64,000 nucleotides of DNA from JABDIY01 sp963751955 (GCA_963751955.1 CAVVWM010000003.1:62001-126000), one strand, 5' to 3'. Positions 27,853 to 37,418 are shown, counted from the first letter of the stretch. Translations and numbers: made by a program. The notes: generated from the sequence alone by a model not told the origin.

Positions 27853-28079
27853 CAGTGATTGTTCTTCTCGGTCAACTCTCGAATCTGGGTCTCCAGCAAA
27901 GTCAAGCGGGTGGACAAGGCAAAGTGCCGCTCAGCGGCGCTGGCGTCGGACTCAGCCAGTGCACTGAGAACGTCATCCTTTGCGGCATGGACCTCGTCGA
28001 CAACTGCCCGGAGGTACCGATCCATCCGACCGGTCACCGGTGCGGTCAGCTTCTTTGCGGCTGGTCCCAGGTTTGGCAT
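27852..28079 (-). CDS. small coiled-coil protein
   Basis: 75 aa, MPNLGPAAKKL..., with a heptad-like C-terminal half (RLTLLETQIRELTEKNNH). Unknown family. The stop overlaps the ATG of the tandem GT4 gene. A weak AATACT -10 box lies six bases before the ATG. Similar small coiled-coil proteins precede glycan enzymes at 38403-38579 and 46506-46877, so it may be a partner or scaffold for the transferase; that is inference. Confidence 0.6.
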   Translation of the reverse strand: MPNLGPAAKKLTAPVTGRMDRYLRAVVDEVHAAKDDVLSALAESDASAAERHFALSTRLTLLETQIRELTEKNNH

Positions 28080-28105
28080 GCCTCAAGTATTCCAGAGGGC
28101 GTGAC

Positions 28106-29143
28106 TCAGCCTCCGCTTTGACCTGACTGTGGGTCTCGATGGTCACGGATGCGCCGTCTGTCGGGATCGACCAACGGGTCATAGTGGGAGGGTCTGACCT
28201 GAGCTTGCAGCTCCAGCCGGCGAACGCGCTCGAGTGTGCGTTGGCTCACGACGCGTTGCGATGCGATCAGGTCGGCAACCACGGCAAGGGCGAGGAGTTG
28301 AACCGAAGCGATTCCAAGGGCTGCAGCCAAGATGATCGACTGCAAGTGACCCGAGGTGTCTCCGGTCCGCAGCCAGTCCACAACGAAGGGCAGCGACGCG
28401 AAGATGGCTCCACTCAGCAGTAGAAATGAAAGCGCACCAAAGAACTGCAAGGGTTCATAGGCAGCAAAAACTCTTCCGATGGTCAGCGCGTTCTTCTTGA
28501 TGTACCCGAACATCGAACCGAACAAACGCGATTCCCGCACCTTGGCATTGGTGCGAATCGGAACAGACAGTATCGCGGCGTTCTGCCGGCCGGCTTGGAT
28601 CAGCGACTCGATCGTGTAGGTGTAGCTGTTGACGACTGTCAGTCCGATGGCCGCTTCTCGCGAATACGCACGGAACCCACTGGTTGCATCGGGAATTGTT
28701 GTCCCCGAGGCCTTTCGAACCGCCCAACTCCCGAGGAGTTGCAGCCGGGTCTTGAGCTTGGAGAACTCCTCGTGATTGCGAACATCGCGAGCACCGACCA
28801 CGATGTCTGCTTCGCCCCCGACAACTGGGTTGGTCAGCAGTACGATGTCGTCAGCGTGGTACTGGTTGTCTGCGTCGGTGTTGACGATGACGTCCGCACC
28901 CAGCTTCAAGCATGCATCCAGTCCGGCTTGGAACGCAGTGGCAAGACCTCGATTCTGGGGAAGACTCACCACGTGATGGACCCCAGCGGCCCGAGCCACC
29001 TCGACGGTTCTGTCGGTTGAGCCGTCGTCGATGATCAACCACTCGACTGAATCGAAGCCGTCGACTGCGTCGGGCAGCGCGCCGATTGTGTCTGGAAGCT
29101 GATCCTCTTCGTTAAGGCACGGCACTTGGATTATCAGCTTCAC
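28106..29143 (-). CDS. GT2 glycosyltransferase, DPM1-like with C-terminal membrane helices
   Basis: 345 aa. IIQVPCLNEEDQLPDTI, IIDDGSTDRTVEVAR (about 36-50), LGADVIVNTDADNQYHADDI (D-x-D) and PDATSGFRAYSREA match polyprenyl-phosphate glycosyltransferases. Two hydrophobic helices follow at about 235-262 and 272-300, then a basic tail. It likely forms a polyprenyl-phosphate sugar donor. Paralogue of 10730-11812. GTG start. It diverges from the glycosyltransferase at 29241 with a shared 97-base control region. Confidence 0.87.
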   Translation of the reverse strand: MKLIIQVPCLNEEDQLPDTIGALPDAVDGFDSVEWLIIDDGSTDRTVEVARAAGVHHVVSLPQNRGLATAFQAGLDACLKLGADVIVNTDADNQYHADDIVLLTNPVVGGEADIVVGARDVRNHEEFSKLKTRLQLLGSWAVRKASGTTIPDATSGFRAYSREAAIGLTVVNSYTYTIESLIQAGRQNAAILSVPIRTNAKVRESRLFGSMFGYIKKNALTIGRVFAAYEPLQFFGALSFLLLSGAIFASLPFVVDWLRTGDTSGHLQSIILAAALGIASVQLLALAVVADLIASQRVVSQRTLERVRRLELQAQVRPSHYDPLVDPDRRRIRDHRDPQSGQSGG

Positions 29144-29152
29144 TCAATGGCC

Positions 29153-29234
29153 AAGCTAGCCGTTTGCAAGGCCTGGCTCTTGTATGGCGGTGGGATTGAA
29201 CCTCCCCAGGCCTGCTGGCGTACAGAACTAGAGT
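29153..29234. promoter_or_regulatory. divergent promoters with two AGGCCT sites
   Basis: Minus-strand -10 TAGCTT at 29153-29158 (nine bases before GTG 29143) and plus-strand -10 TAGAGT at 29229-29234 (six bases before GTG 29241). Two AGGCCT palindromes, at 29169-29174 and 29208-29213, sit close to the -35 position of each promoter and lie within inverted copies of AGGCCTGG. Operator role is inference. Confidence 0.4.
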
Positions 29235-29240
29235 CTGGCG

Positions 29241-30380
29241 GTGACCTTCTCTGCTCGCGGCGCCAGCCCCAACTCATCAGCGGACGCGCCCGATGTTTTG
29301 TTCTTCGGAACCTTCGATGAGGAGCTGCACCCGCGGACAACGGTACTTCGCGAGGGCTTGGCGGCGCGGGGCAATCGGGTTTCTTCCATCAATCGGCCAC
29401 TGGGTCTGAGCACCGCTGACAAGGTCCGCATCGCCCGGTTTCCCGTCCTCGCCGTTCTGTTGGTGTTCAAGCTGCTGATACGTTGGGCCCAGTTGCTGGC
29501 GGACAGCCGTGGAACGCAGCCGACCGTGGTGATAGTCGGCTACATGGGACACTTCGATGTACACCTGGCCAGGCTTCGATTCCGCTCGAGTTTCGTTGTG
29601 CTCGACCATCTCACCGGACTGGCGGAAACGGCTCGGGACCGACGGGTCGACCACGGCGTTCGATTTCGGCTACTGGGCTTTCTCGATCGCTGCGCCCTGG
29701 CCCGAGCCGATCTTGTTCTGTCTGACACCGAGGAACAGGCCGCCCAGATCGCCGGCCACGCAACCGAAGTCATAGTCATCCCAGTCGGCGCAGCAACAGC
29801 GTGGCACGATGCCCGAGGGTCGAGTACAACCCCAACGGGACCGCTGAAGGTGGTGTTCGTGGGGCTGTTCACTCCGCTGCAGGGAACCGACGTGATCGCT
29901 CGAGCGGCCATCGAAACACTCCAATCGGCTGAAGTAGAGTTCACGTTCGTGGGCGCCGGCCAGGATCTCGAGTTGGCGAAGTCAATCGTGCCTCCAGACG
30001 ATAAGAGGGTCGTATGGCGCGAGTGGATTCCAATGATTGGCCTGCCAGGATTTGTGGCGGAGTTTGATGTGAGTCTGGGCATTTTTGGCAGTACGCCCAA
30101 GGCCCTCCGGGTCGTACCCAACAAGGTGTATCAGGGGCTCGCAGCCGGCACGGTCGTGATCACTAGCAACACCGATCCTCAACGGCGACTGAAAGAACTA
30201 CACCGTTTGAACCGTCTCCGGCTCACGCCACCGGGTGATTCGAGCGCACTGGCCCGCGCACTAATCGAACTCGCCGGGTCGACAGAAAGGATTCGAAACC
30301 AAGACCTCGCCGGTTCTGAGGAGTTCACCATGGCGCCATCGGCAATCGTGGCTCCGCTTGCGGACCGCTTGGGTACATGA
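29241..30380 (+). CDS. glycosyltransferase, GT-B fold
   Basis: 379 aa from GTG 29241, six bases after a -10 box. N-terminal half: DVLFFGTFDEELHPRTTVLREGL and VVLDHLTGLAETARDR. C-terminal half: LKVVFVGLFTPLQGTDVIARAA, VEFTFVGAGQDLELA, VSLGIFGSTPKALRVVPNKVYQGLAAGTVVITSN, which is the GT4/GT1-like donor site with a lysine near the glutamate-equivalent region. Followed by a methyltransferase gene through an ATGA overlap. Donor unknown. Confidence 0.8.
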   Translation: MTFSARGASPNSSADAPDVLFFGTFDEELHPRTTVLREGLAARGNRVSSINRPLGLSTADKVRIARFPVLAVLLVFKLLIRWAQLLADSRGTQPTVVIVGYMGHFDVHLARLRFRSSFVVLDHLTGLAETARDRRVDHGVRFRLLGFLDRCALARADLVLSDTEEQAAQIAGHATEVIVIPVGAATAWHDARGSSTTPTGPLKVVFVGLFTPLQGTDVIARAAIETLQSAEVEFTFVGAGQDLELAKSIVPPDDKRVVWREWIPMIGLPGFVAEFDVSLGIFGSTPKALRVVPNKVYQGLAAGTVVITSNTDPQRRLKELHRLNRLRLTPPGDSSALARALIELAGSTERIRNQDLAGSEEFTMAPSAIVAPLADRLGT

Positions 30381-31081
30381 AGTACCCGGCGCTTTCGCTT
30401 GGAGCTTGGTTCCGCTATGACTTCATCTTCGAACATCTCATCCCAGAGAATCCGCGCTCGATTGTCGAATTCGGTCCTGGTTTGGGCGCCCTCGGCGTAC
30501 GGCTTGCCGAGTATGCCACCTATGAAGCAGTTGAGCCCGACCCAGACTCGAGGCTCGCCGCACAAAAGCTGCTCGGGCCCAAGGTCAAAGCATCGGGCGA
30601 CGAGCTCACCATCGACGAAGCCGATCTCATTTGCGCATTCGAGGTACTCGAGCACCTACCTGATGATGCTGGTGCCCTCCGGACATGGACCAAACATCTT
30701 CGGCCGGGTGGTCTGGTGTTGTTGAGCGTCCCCGCCTTCATGGACCAGTTCGGACCCCACGATGAGACCGCGGGTCATCTTCGTCGCTACTCGCCCGAGG
30801 ACATGGAAGAACTCCTTCGACGGAGCGGGCTCGCACCCGAGGAGCTTCGTTTGACCGGATTCCCCATCGGCTTCATGCTCCAATGGGCCCGAAACCGACT
30901 GGCTCCGAGGCATCGCGGGCAGCTGGGAACGATCCAAGCAAGGACCGCCGCCTCGGGTCGGCTCTACCAATTCGAATCCAATGGATGGTTGACCCACGCC
31001 ATCGCTTGGCCGTTCCGAAAGCTGCAACGTCTTCAGGCCCGCCGAGGAACGGGACTCGTTGTGGCGGCGAGGAAGCCGTGA
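30377..31081 (+). CDS. class I SAM-dependent methyltransferase
   Basis: 234 aa. Motif I IVEFGPGLGALGVRLAEY (about 32-49), CAFEVLEHLPDDAGALRTW, LRPGGLVLLSVPAFM, DETAGHLRRYSPEDM. It shares its central block with the methyltransferase at 7053-7808, marking parallel cassettes. Both ends overlap neighbours by four bases (ATGA and GTGA), so this is a tight operon. Confidence 0.83.
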   Translation: MKYPALSLGAWFRYDFIFEHLIPENPRSIVEFGPGLGALGVRLAEYATYEAVEPDPDSRLAAQKLLGPKVKASGDELTIDEADLICAFEVLEHLPDDAGALRTWTKHLRPGGLVLLSVPAFMDQFGPHDETAGHLRRYSPEDMEELLRRSGLAPEELRLTGFPIGFMLQWARNRLAPRHRGQLGTIQARTAASGRLYQFESNGWLTHAIAWPFRKLQRLQARRGTGLVVAARKP

Positions 31082-31941
31082 GAGCAACATGGAACTGGAA
31101 GGCCGCGTTCTATGTTGCGGGCACTCTCGGGATGCTGGTTGCCGTTCTCACGATAGAACGACCCCGAGTTGATGAATTCCCCTCGCTGGCAGCACTCGCT
31201 GTCGCGTGTGCGTTCACCACGACGTCATTGGCTACTGCCGGTTTTCAATGGGCCACTCTCCTTCATGTCCACGGAACTGAACGCAGGGCAGCATTCCGCA
31301 GTGTCTTCGTATCCCAATTGAGCAAGTACTTGCCTGCCGGTGGAGTCTTTCAGGTTGCCGGTCAGGTCTCCCTTTCCGATTCAGGGACTCCCGCATCGAG
31401 ATTCCAGCTGTTTCTCACCGGAATGGTGCAGCTCTGTGCGGCATGCCCACTCGTTGGGCTCTTGTTGCTGGGTCCATCGTCGGCGGCCGTTCCCAGAACA
31501 ATCGCCGTTCTGGCAACGCCCATTATTCTGCTTGCGCATCCCAGGTTCATGTCTTGGGTCCTGACTTTTGCGGGTCAGTTCATCAGGTCTTTCTCGAACG
31601 TCGTAGGACCGTTGCCCAAGGATCGGCTTGTTCGTGCTCAGCTGTTGGCATTGGCAAACATCACGTTGTTGAGTATGGGTTTCGCGACGATCAGTCTGGC
31701 CGTCGACCGATCGACATCCTTCCTCGTGGCAACGGGTGCTTTTGCACTCGCCTGGCTTGCAGGTTTCGTCGTTGTACCCCTACCGGCGGGTCTGGGTGTG
31801 CGAGAGGCGGCGCTGGTTGCTCTGCTTCCAGACCTCTCACCCGGGAACGTTGTGCTCACCGGTGTCAGTCTGAGGCTGGTGGGATTGGTCAGTGAGATGG
31901 GGCTCGCAGGCGCGTCCATGGCGATGAGAACTCGCTCGTGA
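31078..31941 (+). CDS. LPG_synthase_TM (UPF0104, flippase-like) membrane protein
   Basis: 287 aa from GTG 31078; the frame is open further left, but the GTGA overlap fixes this start. About seven hydrophobic helices. Family signatures: FVSQLSKYLPAGGVFQVAGQV (about 78-98) and PLPAGLGVREAALVALLP (about 240). Paralogue of 9763-10683. In archaeal AglD the same domain is fused to a DPM1-like GT2; here a free DPM1-like GT2 lies at 28106-29143. Role in handling lipid-linked sugars is inferred. Confidence 0.8.
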   Translation: MRATWNWKAAFYVAGTLGMLVAVLTIERPRVDEFPSLAALAVACAFTTTSLATAGFQWATLLHVHGTERRAAFRSVFVSQLSKYLPAGGVFQVAGQVSLSDSGTPASRFQLFLTGMVQLCAACPLVGLLLLGPSSAAVPRTIAVLATPIILLAHPRFMSWVLTFAGQFIRSFSNVVGPLPKDRLVRAQLLALANITLLSMGFATISLAVDRSTSFLVATGAFALAWLAGFVVVPLPAGLGVREAALVALLPDLSPGNVVLTGVSLRLVGLVSEMGLAGASMAMRTRS

Positions 31942-33856
31942 TCCAACTAGTACTCGCTGCCATGGGCTCGCTGGGCTTCATAGGCCTCGGGTTCACCACA
32001 ATCACCAACCGTTTCAGCTCGCCTGGGTCGTCGAGGGGTGCCGCCGAAATCCTCGACGGGTTGGGGATCGCGGTCCCCGGAATCCTACTCGTGAGCCTGG
32101 CGGCCATCCGGGCAGACATATTCGATCGACCCGTGCTCATCGTCGTCGGGATTGTGGCAATCATCTCGATCGATCCACGATCGGCGAGGAGTTCGCTTCC
32201 CTCACCCATGTGGCTCGGGCTGATTGGGATTATCACAGCGGCCGGCCTGTGGCTGCGACGAGATCCCGTCTACTTCCTCGGTGACTGGACAGATTTCGGT
32301 GAGTACGTGAACAGGGGAAATTCGATCGCCGACGGCGGGCCACCGGGAGGTTTCTTCCCGCCGCTTACCGAGACGTACATAGCGTTGGGTCATCTGCTCT
32401 TTTCTCAGCGCTACGCATTGGTGATCGTGCCGGTTCTGGCCGTTATCACCGGGCTCTTCGTCGCCGGGGTCAGTGGCGTGCTGACCGGTTCGCGGGCCGC
32501 CGCAGTACTGGCCGGCTCACTGTTCGCCATTCATCCGGTTGCGGTGTGGTTTGGTCGTCTACCAACCAGCGAAGTCGGGTTTGGTCTCCTTGCATCGATT
32601 CTCGCCTACCAACTGATCCGGGCTGGCGACGGTGAGCGGTCATGGCCCATCGGCCTCACCGTGGCGGCGATGGTGGTGTCACGACCGAACGGATTGGTAC
32701 TCGTTCTACCGTTCACCGCAATCGTCGTAGTGGCTGCACTTTCGGATGCTCGTTGGGATCCGTGGGCCCGAACGGTTGGCCCCTTCGTGGTCGGGTGGAT
32801 CTCGGGATTTTTGTGGCTGGCGAACTTCGGGCTCTTTCGCGGCTTCGCCGCCACCCTCGGCGGACTGTTCGGCGTCGAGACCGCCACGCTCAACGGCCAG
32901 CTGTCCAACCCCGGCTGGCAGGCCGCAGTCGTGATTGGGATGCTGTTGTACTGGGTCGTCCTGTCCCGGATCTGGACCGCACCCACAACAACGATTTCTC
33001 AGCTCGTACGCGTCCTGATCGGTACCACGGTCCTGGCCACTTTCGGAGTGGTAGCGCTTGCGGGTCGGCTATTTCTCCTGCGAGATGGGCTGTCCTCGAT
33101 CGGCTATCCAACGCTTGTGTTGGCACTGGTGGGCGGCCTCGCTCTGATGATCGAGCGAGAGACGTCCTTGGCTGGGCTCGCCGCTGTCCTTGCTCCCGCG
33201 ACGCTGTGGTCGATGGTCTACGCCTTCCAGTTGGACGAGATCCTCCCACACTATGTTTTCCTCTACTGGGAGCGATTTCTGTTCCCGAATGTGACGCTCG
33301 CGATCTTTGTTTTGGCCGGTGGCCTCGCAGCTGCGGTGGAGCGCATGCTGAGCTCCTCCGCTGCACGAACGGGCGCTGTATATGCCGCACTGATTCCGCC
33401 GTTGATATTGGCTCGGCTCTTCGTTCCCCAGTACGAACTCCAACATCACAAGCAGTATCACGGTGCAGGCTTCTACGATGCTCTGGAAGCGATTGCTGAC
33501 GACATCCCCGAAGGCGCAGCTGTCGCTTACAACGGCGTTCCCAGCGAACTGATCTGGGATCGCTATTTCTTCTTTTTCCCAACACCTTTCGGGTCATTGG
33601 CCACCCCCTCTGGCTCACCTTCGGAGTCGAGTTCACGAACCTCCCGACCGTGCCCACCGCGCCCGACCCCCTGGGTGGAACCAACCCAAACCCCTCACAT
33701 CTGCTGTCGGTGTCCCTCGAACCTCGGGATCAGCTAGAGCCTCTTGCGGCTGGTCAACATGAGTTCCCGATCTCACTGCTGCCACGAGACTCGACTCAGA
33801 TCCAAGACTGGAACGAGTGGACAGTCGTGGCGACGGTCACCGAGCTCGGCCCGTGA
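31938..33856 (+). CDS. multi-pass GT-C-like membrane protein, frameshifted near the 3' end
   Basis: The first frame gives about 550 residues with a dozen hydrophobic helices. An early extracytoplasmic loop has GDWTDFGEYVNRGNSI and PPLTETYIALG, like the acidic loop of GT-C (GT39/ArnT-type) transferases. At TTTTTCCC (33573-33580) one base is missing. The other frame continues NTFRVIGHPLWLTFGVEF... and WNEWTVVATVTELGP, and its stop at 33854-33856 overlaps the GTG of the next gene exactly as elsewhere in the operon. The first frame alone would end at 33737 in a low-complexity Ser/Pro tail. Acts on the outer face of the membrane if the GT-C assignment is right. Confidence 0.72.
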
Positions 33857-35505
33857 AATGGTTCTCCCCTAGCGGCTCTGTCACATGGAGCAGGATGGTC
33901 TGGGCAGCCGCAGGAACGTCGTTCATCGTGCGGGTGGGAATCGTTCTCCAGATGCGATCTCCCTACTTGTTCTACGACGAATTCACCGGACCCGCCATCG
34001 CTCGCCATCTGAGCGGGACTCATGTATCAACCTACGGTGTCGGATCCACACCGCTGTACGGCGTGCTTCTCACCCCGGTGGCTGCGGTCTTCGACTCAGC
34101 TGCAGGTTTCTACACATGCGCCCTGGTCATGAATGCGGCGCTTGCATCATTACTTGGGCCACTTCTTTTCAACATTGCCAGGCGAGTCCTCAGACTCGAC
34201 GGGATGGACGCTGCGATGGGCGCCATCGTGGGTTCATTGACCGCCTCGACGATCGGTTACTCAGCGCTGGTAGTTCCCGAGGTCCTTCTCACCGTTGTCA
34301 CGGCTGGTTCGATCCTCGCTGTCGACCGGTTCATCTCCCGCCCTGACACTTGGTCGTCCCAGGTGGTTGTGGTCGGATCGGTCGGCCTGGTCCTGGCCGC
34401 CCATCCGCGAGCGATCGTTGCCGGTGTTGGATTTCTGCTGGCGGTGGGTGAGCATCTTCGACGAGGAGCACTCAGACCCAGAGCGGCTGCGACGGTCGCT
34501 CTGGGAACCGCAGGGATGTGGCTGATCGTGAACACGTCGAGATCCCAGCTGCGGGAATCCATCTACATCGACGGCAGCCCTGCGGTTGACCCACTCGCCA
34601 TACTTCGCTCAGCAATCGAGCAGCCGACCTTGGTGGCAAGATCCCTAATAGGAACCTCGTTTACCCTGGCGACGGGAACTGCCGGACTGGTTTTTGTTGG
34701 CGGTGTCGCACTGCTCGGATCTGTAGCGGCCCAACGAAGCGACCGCCGTTCGTCGGCTGTATATCCGTTCCTCCTCGTCGTAGGAACCGTCACTCTCTCC
34801 GCCCTCTTCGTAGGTGCACTGATGAGCAACGATGGTCGACGAGTCGATGCGTTCACCTACGCCAGATACGTGGATCACGTTGTTCCGATCCTCGTGGTGT
34901 ATGCCGCCGCTGGCTGGCGGCGGGCGTGGATCCGGTGGACCGGGCTCGGGATCGGCGCTGTTGCCATCGTTGTTGCCGCAATCGTGGCGAGCAATGTTTA
35001 TGATCAGTGGTTCTGGGTGGGACCCAACGCACAGAGCAATCACACCGGTCTGCACTGGATCAAGAACTTCGACAACATCCTCGATGTCAGCCGGGTATGG
35101 GTCTATGGATTGTTGCTCGTTGGCGTGGTCGCTCTCGGGTCTGCATGGTCCCGAGTCCGCACGCTGGCCTTCATGTTGGTGGGGCTCGTGGGCGTAACCG
35201 CCGGAGCATCGTTCGTACTGCTGTGGGCCGACGAGCTACAGGATGTTCCCCCTATTGCCGAAGCACTCGAAAACCAGACCGACCTGGTGATCGGCATCCC
35301 CATTCCTACCGTCAGTCCGATCACGGCCCAATACATCCAATTCTGGGCCCCGGATGCTCGTTTGCAGCCCTATCTCGGCGAGCGACCGTCTGCGGTGACA
35401 GCGATCCTGTTGCCAACCGGCGTGCCGCCACCACCGGACGCATCGCTGCTGCGCAGCGACCCGATCACCGGAGTTGCATTGTGGGTCGATGTTGATAGTC
35501 CTTGA
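33853..35505 (+). CDS. multi-pass GT-C-like membrane protein
   Basis: 550 aa from GTG 33853, which overlaps the rejoined upstream stop. About twelve helices. After helix 1 comes PYLFYDEFTGPAIARHL, with an Asp-Glu pair at the position of the GT-C catalytic aspartate, then YGVLLTPVAAVF. A C-terminal periplasmic region follows (ENQTDLVIGIPI...). Probably uses a polyprenyl-phosphate sugar made by the DPM1-like GT2 to glycosylate a surface acceptor. Last gene of the 29241 operon. A terminal role is inferred from topology. Confidence 0.75.
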   Translation: MKWFSPSGSVTWSRMVWAAAGTSFIVRVGIVLQMRSPYLFYDEFTGPAIARHLSGTHVSTYGVGSTPLYGVLLTPVAAVFDSAAGFYTCALVMNAALASLLGPLLFNIARRVLRLDGMDAAMGAIVGSLTASTIGYSALVVPEVLLTVVTAGSILAVDRFISRPDTWSSQVVVVGSVGLVLAAHPRAIVAGVGFLLAVGEHLRRGALRPRAAATVALGTAGMWLIVNTSRSQLRESIYIDGSPAVDPLAILRSAIEQPTLVARSLIGTSFTLATGTAGLVFVGGVALLGSVAAQRSDRRSSAVYPFLLVVGTVTLSALFVGALMSNDGRRVDAFTYARYVDHVVPILVVYAAAGWRRAWIRWTGLGIGAVAIVVAAIVASNVYDQWFWVGPNAQSNHTGLHWIKNFDNILDVSRVWVYGLLLVGVVALGSAWSRVRTLAFMLVGLVGVTAGASFVLLWADELQDVPPIAEALENQTDLVIGIPIPTVSPITAQYIQFWAPDARLQPYLGERPSAVTAILLPTGVPPPPDASLLRSDPITGVALWVDVDSP

Positions 35506-35542
35506 TCGGGATGACCGAAATCCAGCCCTCGGACACGCCCGG

Positions 35543-36034
35543 TCAGGTGAGCCACGCCGCCCACTGCGGGTTGGATCTTGTTGCCAGCACCACTGAGTAG
35601 GCGGGAGCCTTAGGGCGTCTTTTCAGCTTCAGTCCGGCTCCGCTGAGCGAGCGGGATCCCTTGCGCTGATTGTGAAGCTTGCACATCAGCACCGTGTTCT
35701 CCCAGGTGGTTTCGCCACCTCGACACCGGGGGATGACGTGGTCGATGGTGGTTCCGGTGGAATCACATTCGCTGACCTGGCAGCTGTTGTCGTCTCTGGC
35801 TCGGAGGGCTGCTCGGGTCCACGGTGCCTTTTCACCCCGGCGAAAGGCTTTCACCATGTTGAACAAGCGAACGACAACTGGAAACGGAAACTCGGCACCA
35901 CCGCAGGTCCGAATCGTCCGATCCTCGGACTTCTCGAGCAGTTCGACTTCACCCTCGATCACCATCACGATGGCGCGACGCCACGAGATGAGCGTGAGAG
36001 GTTCATAGCTTGCGTTGAGAAGCAGGACCGTCAT
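35543..36034 (-). CDS. HNH endonuclease domain protein
   Basis: 163 aa with GGAGGG nine bases before the ATG. It starts MTVLLLNASYEPL, usual for actinobacterial HNH proteins of this length. The active core TIDHVIPRCRGGETTWENTVLMCKLHNQRKGSR carries D-H, the N and the final H/K region. The zinc-knuckle pairs are altered: CQVSEC in place of C-x-x-C, and C-K-L-H in place of C-x-x-C. The role in the cell is unknown; it is a common solitary gene. It is not obviously related to the glycan locus. Confidence 0.9.
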   Translation of the reverse strand: MTVLLLNASYEPLTLISWRRAIVMVIEGEVELLEKSEDRTIRTCGGAEFPFPVVVRLFNMVKAFRRGEKAPWTRAALRARDDNSCQVSECDSTGTTIDHVIPRCRGGETTWENTVLMCKLHNQRKGSRSLSGAGLKLKRRPKAPAYSVVLATRSNPQWAAWLT

Positions 36035-36167
36035 TGCTCTTCACCCTCCAGAAGCGAATGACTGCGACAGTACGCGCCAAAATCGGCCAAGGCCAGTTCA
36101 TATCGGCCGATTTCAGGCCAACCCACTGCACCGACAGGTCTCGGTCTCCCTGGCCAGCCCCCCAAGT

Positions 36168-37418
36168 TCATGCCAGGGTTTGTGCTGATTCAGATGTTGG
36201 CGCAACTCCCAATTGAGTGTGCTCGATCGATGTCTTGAGGCGGACTCGTCCGGCACCTGCGCCTCTGACAGAGGTCACCGAAAAGCTGGTCGGCGCCTTC
36301 GCGCGGTCGTACTCGAAGGTCTCGCTGACATCCTGCAAGGCTGCAGTTATCTCGAAGCTGCCCTGAAGAAGGGGCAGGTCCTCAACGGTGATAGCCACCT
36401 CGCCGATACCTGGCTCGACGTTGAGGAGGTCTACGCCGGTGATGTCGGATCCGTTGAAGTTCGACACGAGGATTCCGTCGTGGCTGTAGATCCAAATGGC
36501 GAGCCGCATGGCTGGAATCGGCTCAGCTGCGGTGTACCGGACCCGGAAGGTGAGCGTGTCGCCCGGATGGTACGAGTCGTCCCCGTGAACGGGCTTGTCC
36601 ACGCTGACCGCTACCAACGAGGCCACAGCCTTGCTGGATGGGTCGAGCTCGGTTGGCGACCCGTCGCCGTGTCGAACGCCGGTCCGCGCCTCGAGCGAAT
36701 CCCGGTAGGCGACAACCCCATCGTGAGGTTCGCCACAGTAGATCATTCGTCCGCTGTCGAGGATCACGGCCCGGTCGCAGAACAACCGAACCATGTCCGG
36801 TGAGTGGGTGACGAGCACGATGGTACGTCCATCTCTCTGGAACCCCCGAACCCGCTCGAGGCATTTGCGCTGAAATGCCTCGTCGCCGACTGCCAGGACC
36901 TCATCGATCAGGAGCACATCCGGTTTGAGATTCACAGCCACGGCGAACCCGAGCCGGGCGAACATGCCGGAGCTGTAGTGCTTCACCTGTGAATCGATGA
37001 ACGCCGGGATCTCTGAGAAGTCGATTATGTCGTCGATCATCTCGTCTATCTGAGCTTTGGAGAACCCCAGGATCGACCCATTGAGATAGACGTTCTCCCG
37101 GCCGGTGAGATCGGGATGAAATCCGGCACCGAGTTCGAGCAGGGCGCTCATCGATCCGCGAACACGAACCGCCCCCGCGGTCGGACGGATTGTTCCCGAG
37201 ACACATTTGAGCATGGTGCTCTTGCCGCTGCCGTTGTGGCCGAGAATCCCAACTGTCTCGCCCGCTTGCACGTCGAATGCCACATCGTGAAGGGCATCGA
37301 AGGACTCGGACCGCCCTCGGCCGACTGAAAGGAACCGTTCCAACATCGAAGTGGTGCCGCCGGTCTGACGTTTGAAGGACTTCGTGACGTGATCGACCTC
37401 GATGGCGGTGTAGCTCAC
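36168..37418 (-). CDS. wzt: polysaccharide ABC exporter ATPase with Wzt C-terminal domain
   Basis: 416 aa. Walker A GHNGSGKST at 60-68, Q-loop region LLELGAGFHPDLTGREN, signature HYSSGMFARL, Walker B DVLLIDEVLAVGD and switch LVTHS. Residues from about 255 form a Wzt-type carbohydrate-binding beta domain, which recognises the finished glycan. GTG start directly after the permease stop. It powers export of an undecaprenyl-linked O-antigen-like polymer with Wzm. Confidence 0.94.
   Translation of the reverse strand: MSYTAIEVDHVTKSFKRQTGGTTSMLERFLSVGRGRSESFDALHDVAFDVQAGETVGILGHNGSGKSTMLKCVSGTIRPTAGAVRVRGSMSALLELGAGFHPDLTGRENVYLNGSILGFSKAQIDEMIDDIIDFSEIPAFIDSQVKHYSSGMFARLGFAVAVNLKPDVLLIDEVLAVGDEAFQRKCLERVRGFQRDGRTIVLVTHSPDMVRLFCDRAVILDSGRMIYCGEPHDGVVAYRDSLEARTGVRHGDGSPTELDPSSKAVASLVAVSVDKPVHGDDSYHPGDTLTFRVRYTAAEPIPAMRLAIWIYSHDGILVSNFNGSDITGVDLLNVEPGIGEVAITVEDLPLLQGSFEITAALQDVSETFEYDRAKAPTSFSVTSVRGAGAGRVRLKTSIEHTQLGVAPTSESAQTLA

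Noticed and set aside
29185..29206. tRNA T-arm-like string (minus strand GGTTCAATCCC) in the 29143-29241 gap
   Set aside because: The T-stem has a mismatch, and I cannot build an acceptor stem, D-arm or anticodon arm around it; the gap is filled by two promoters.
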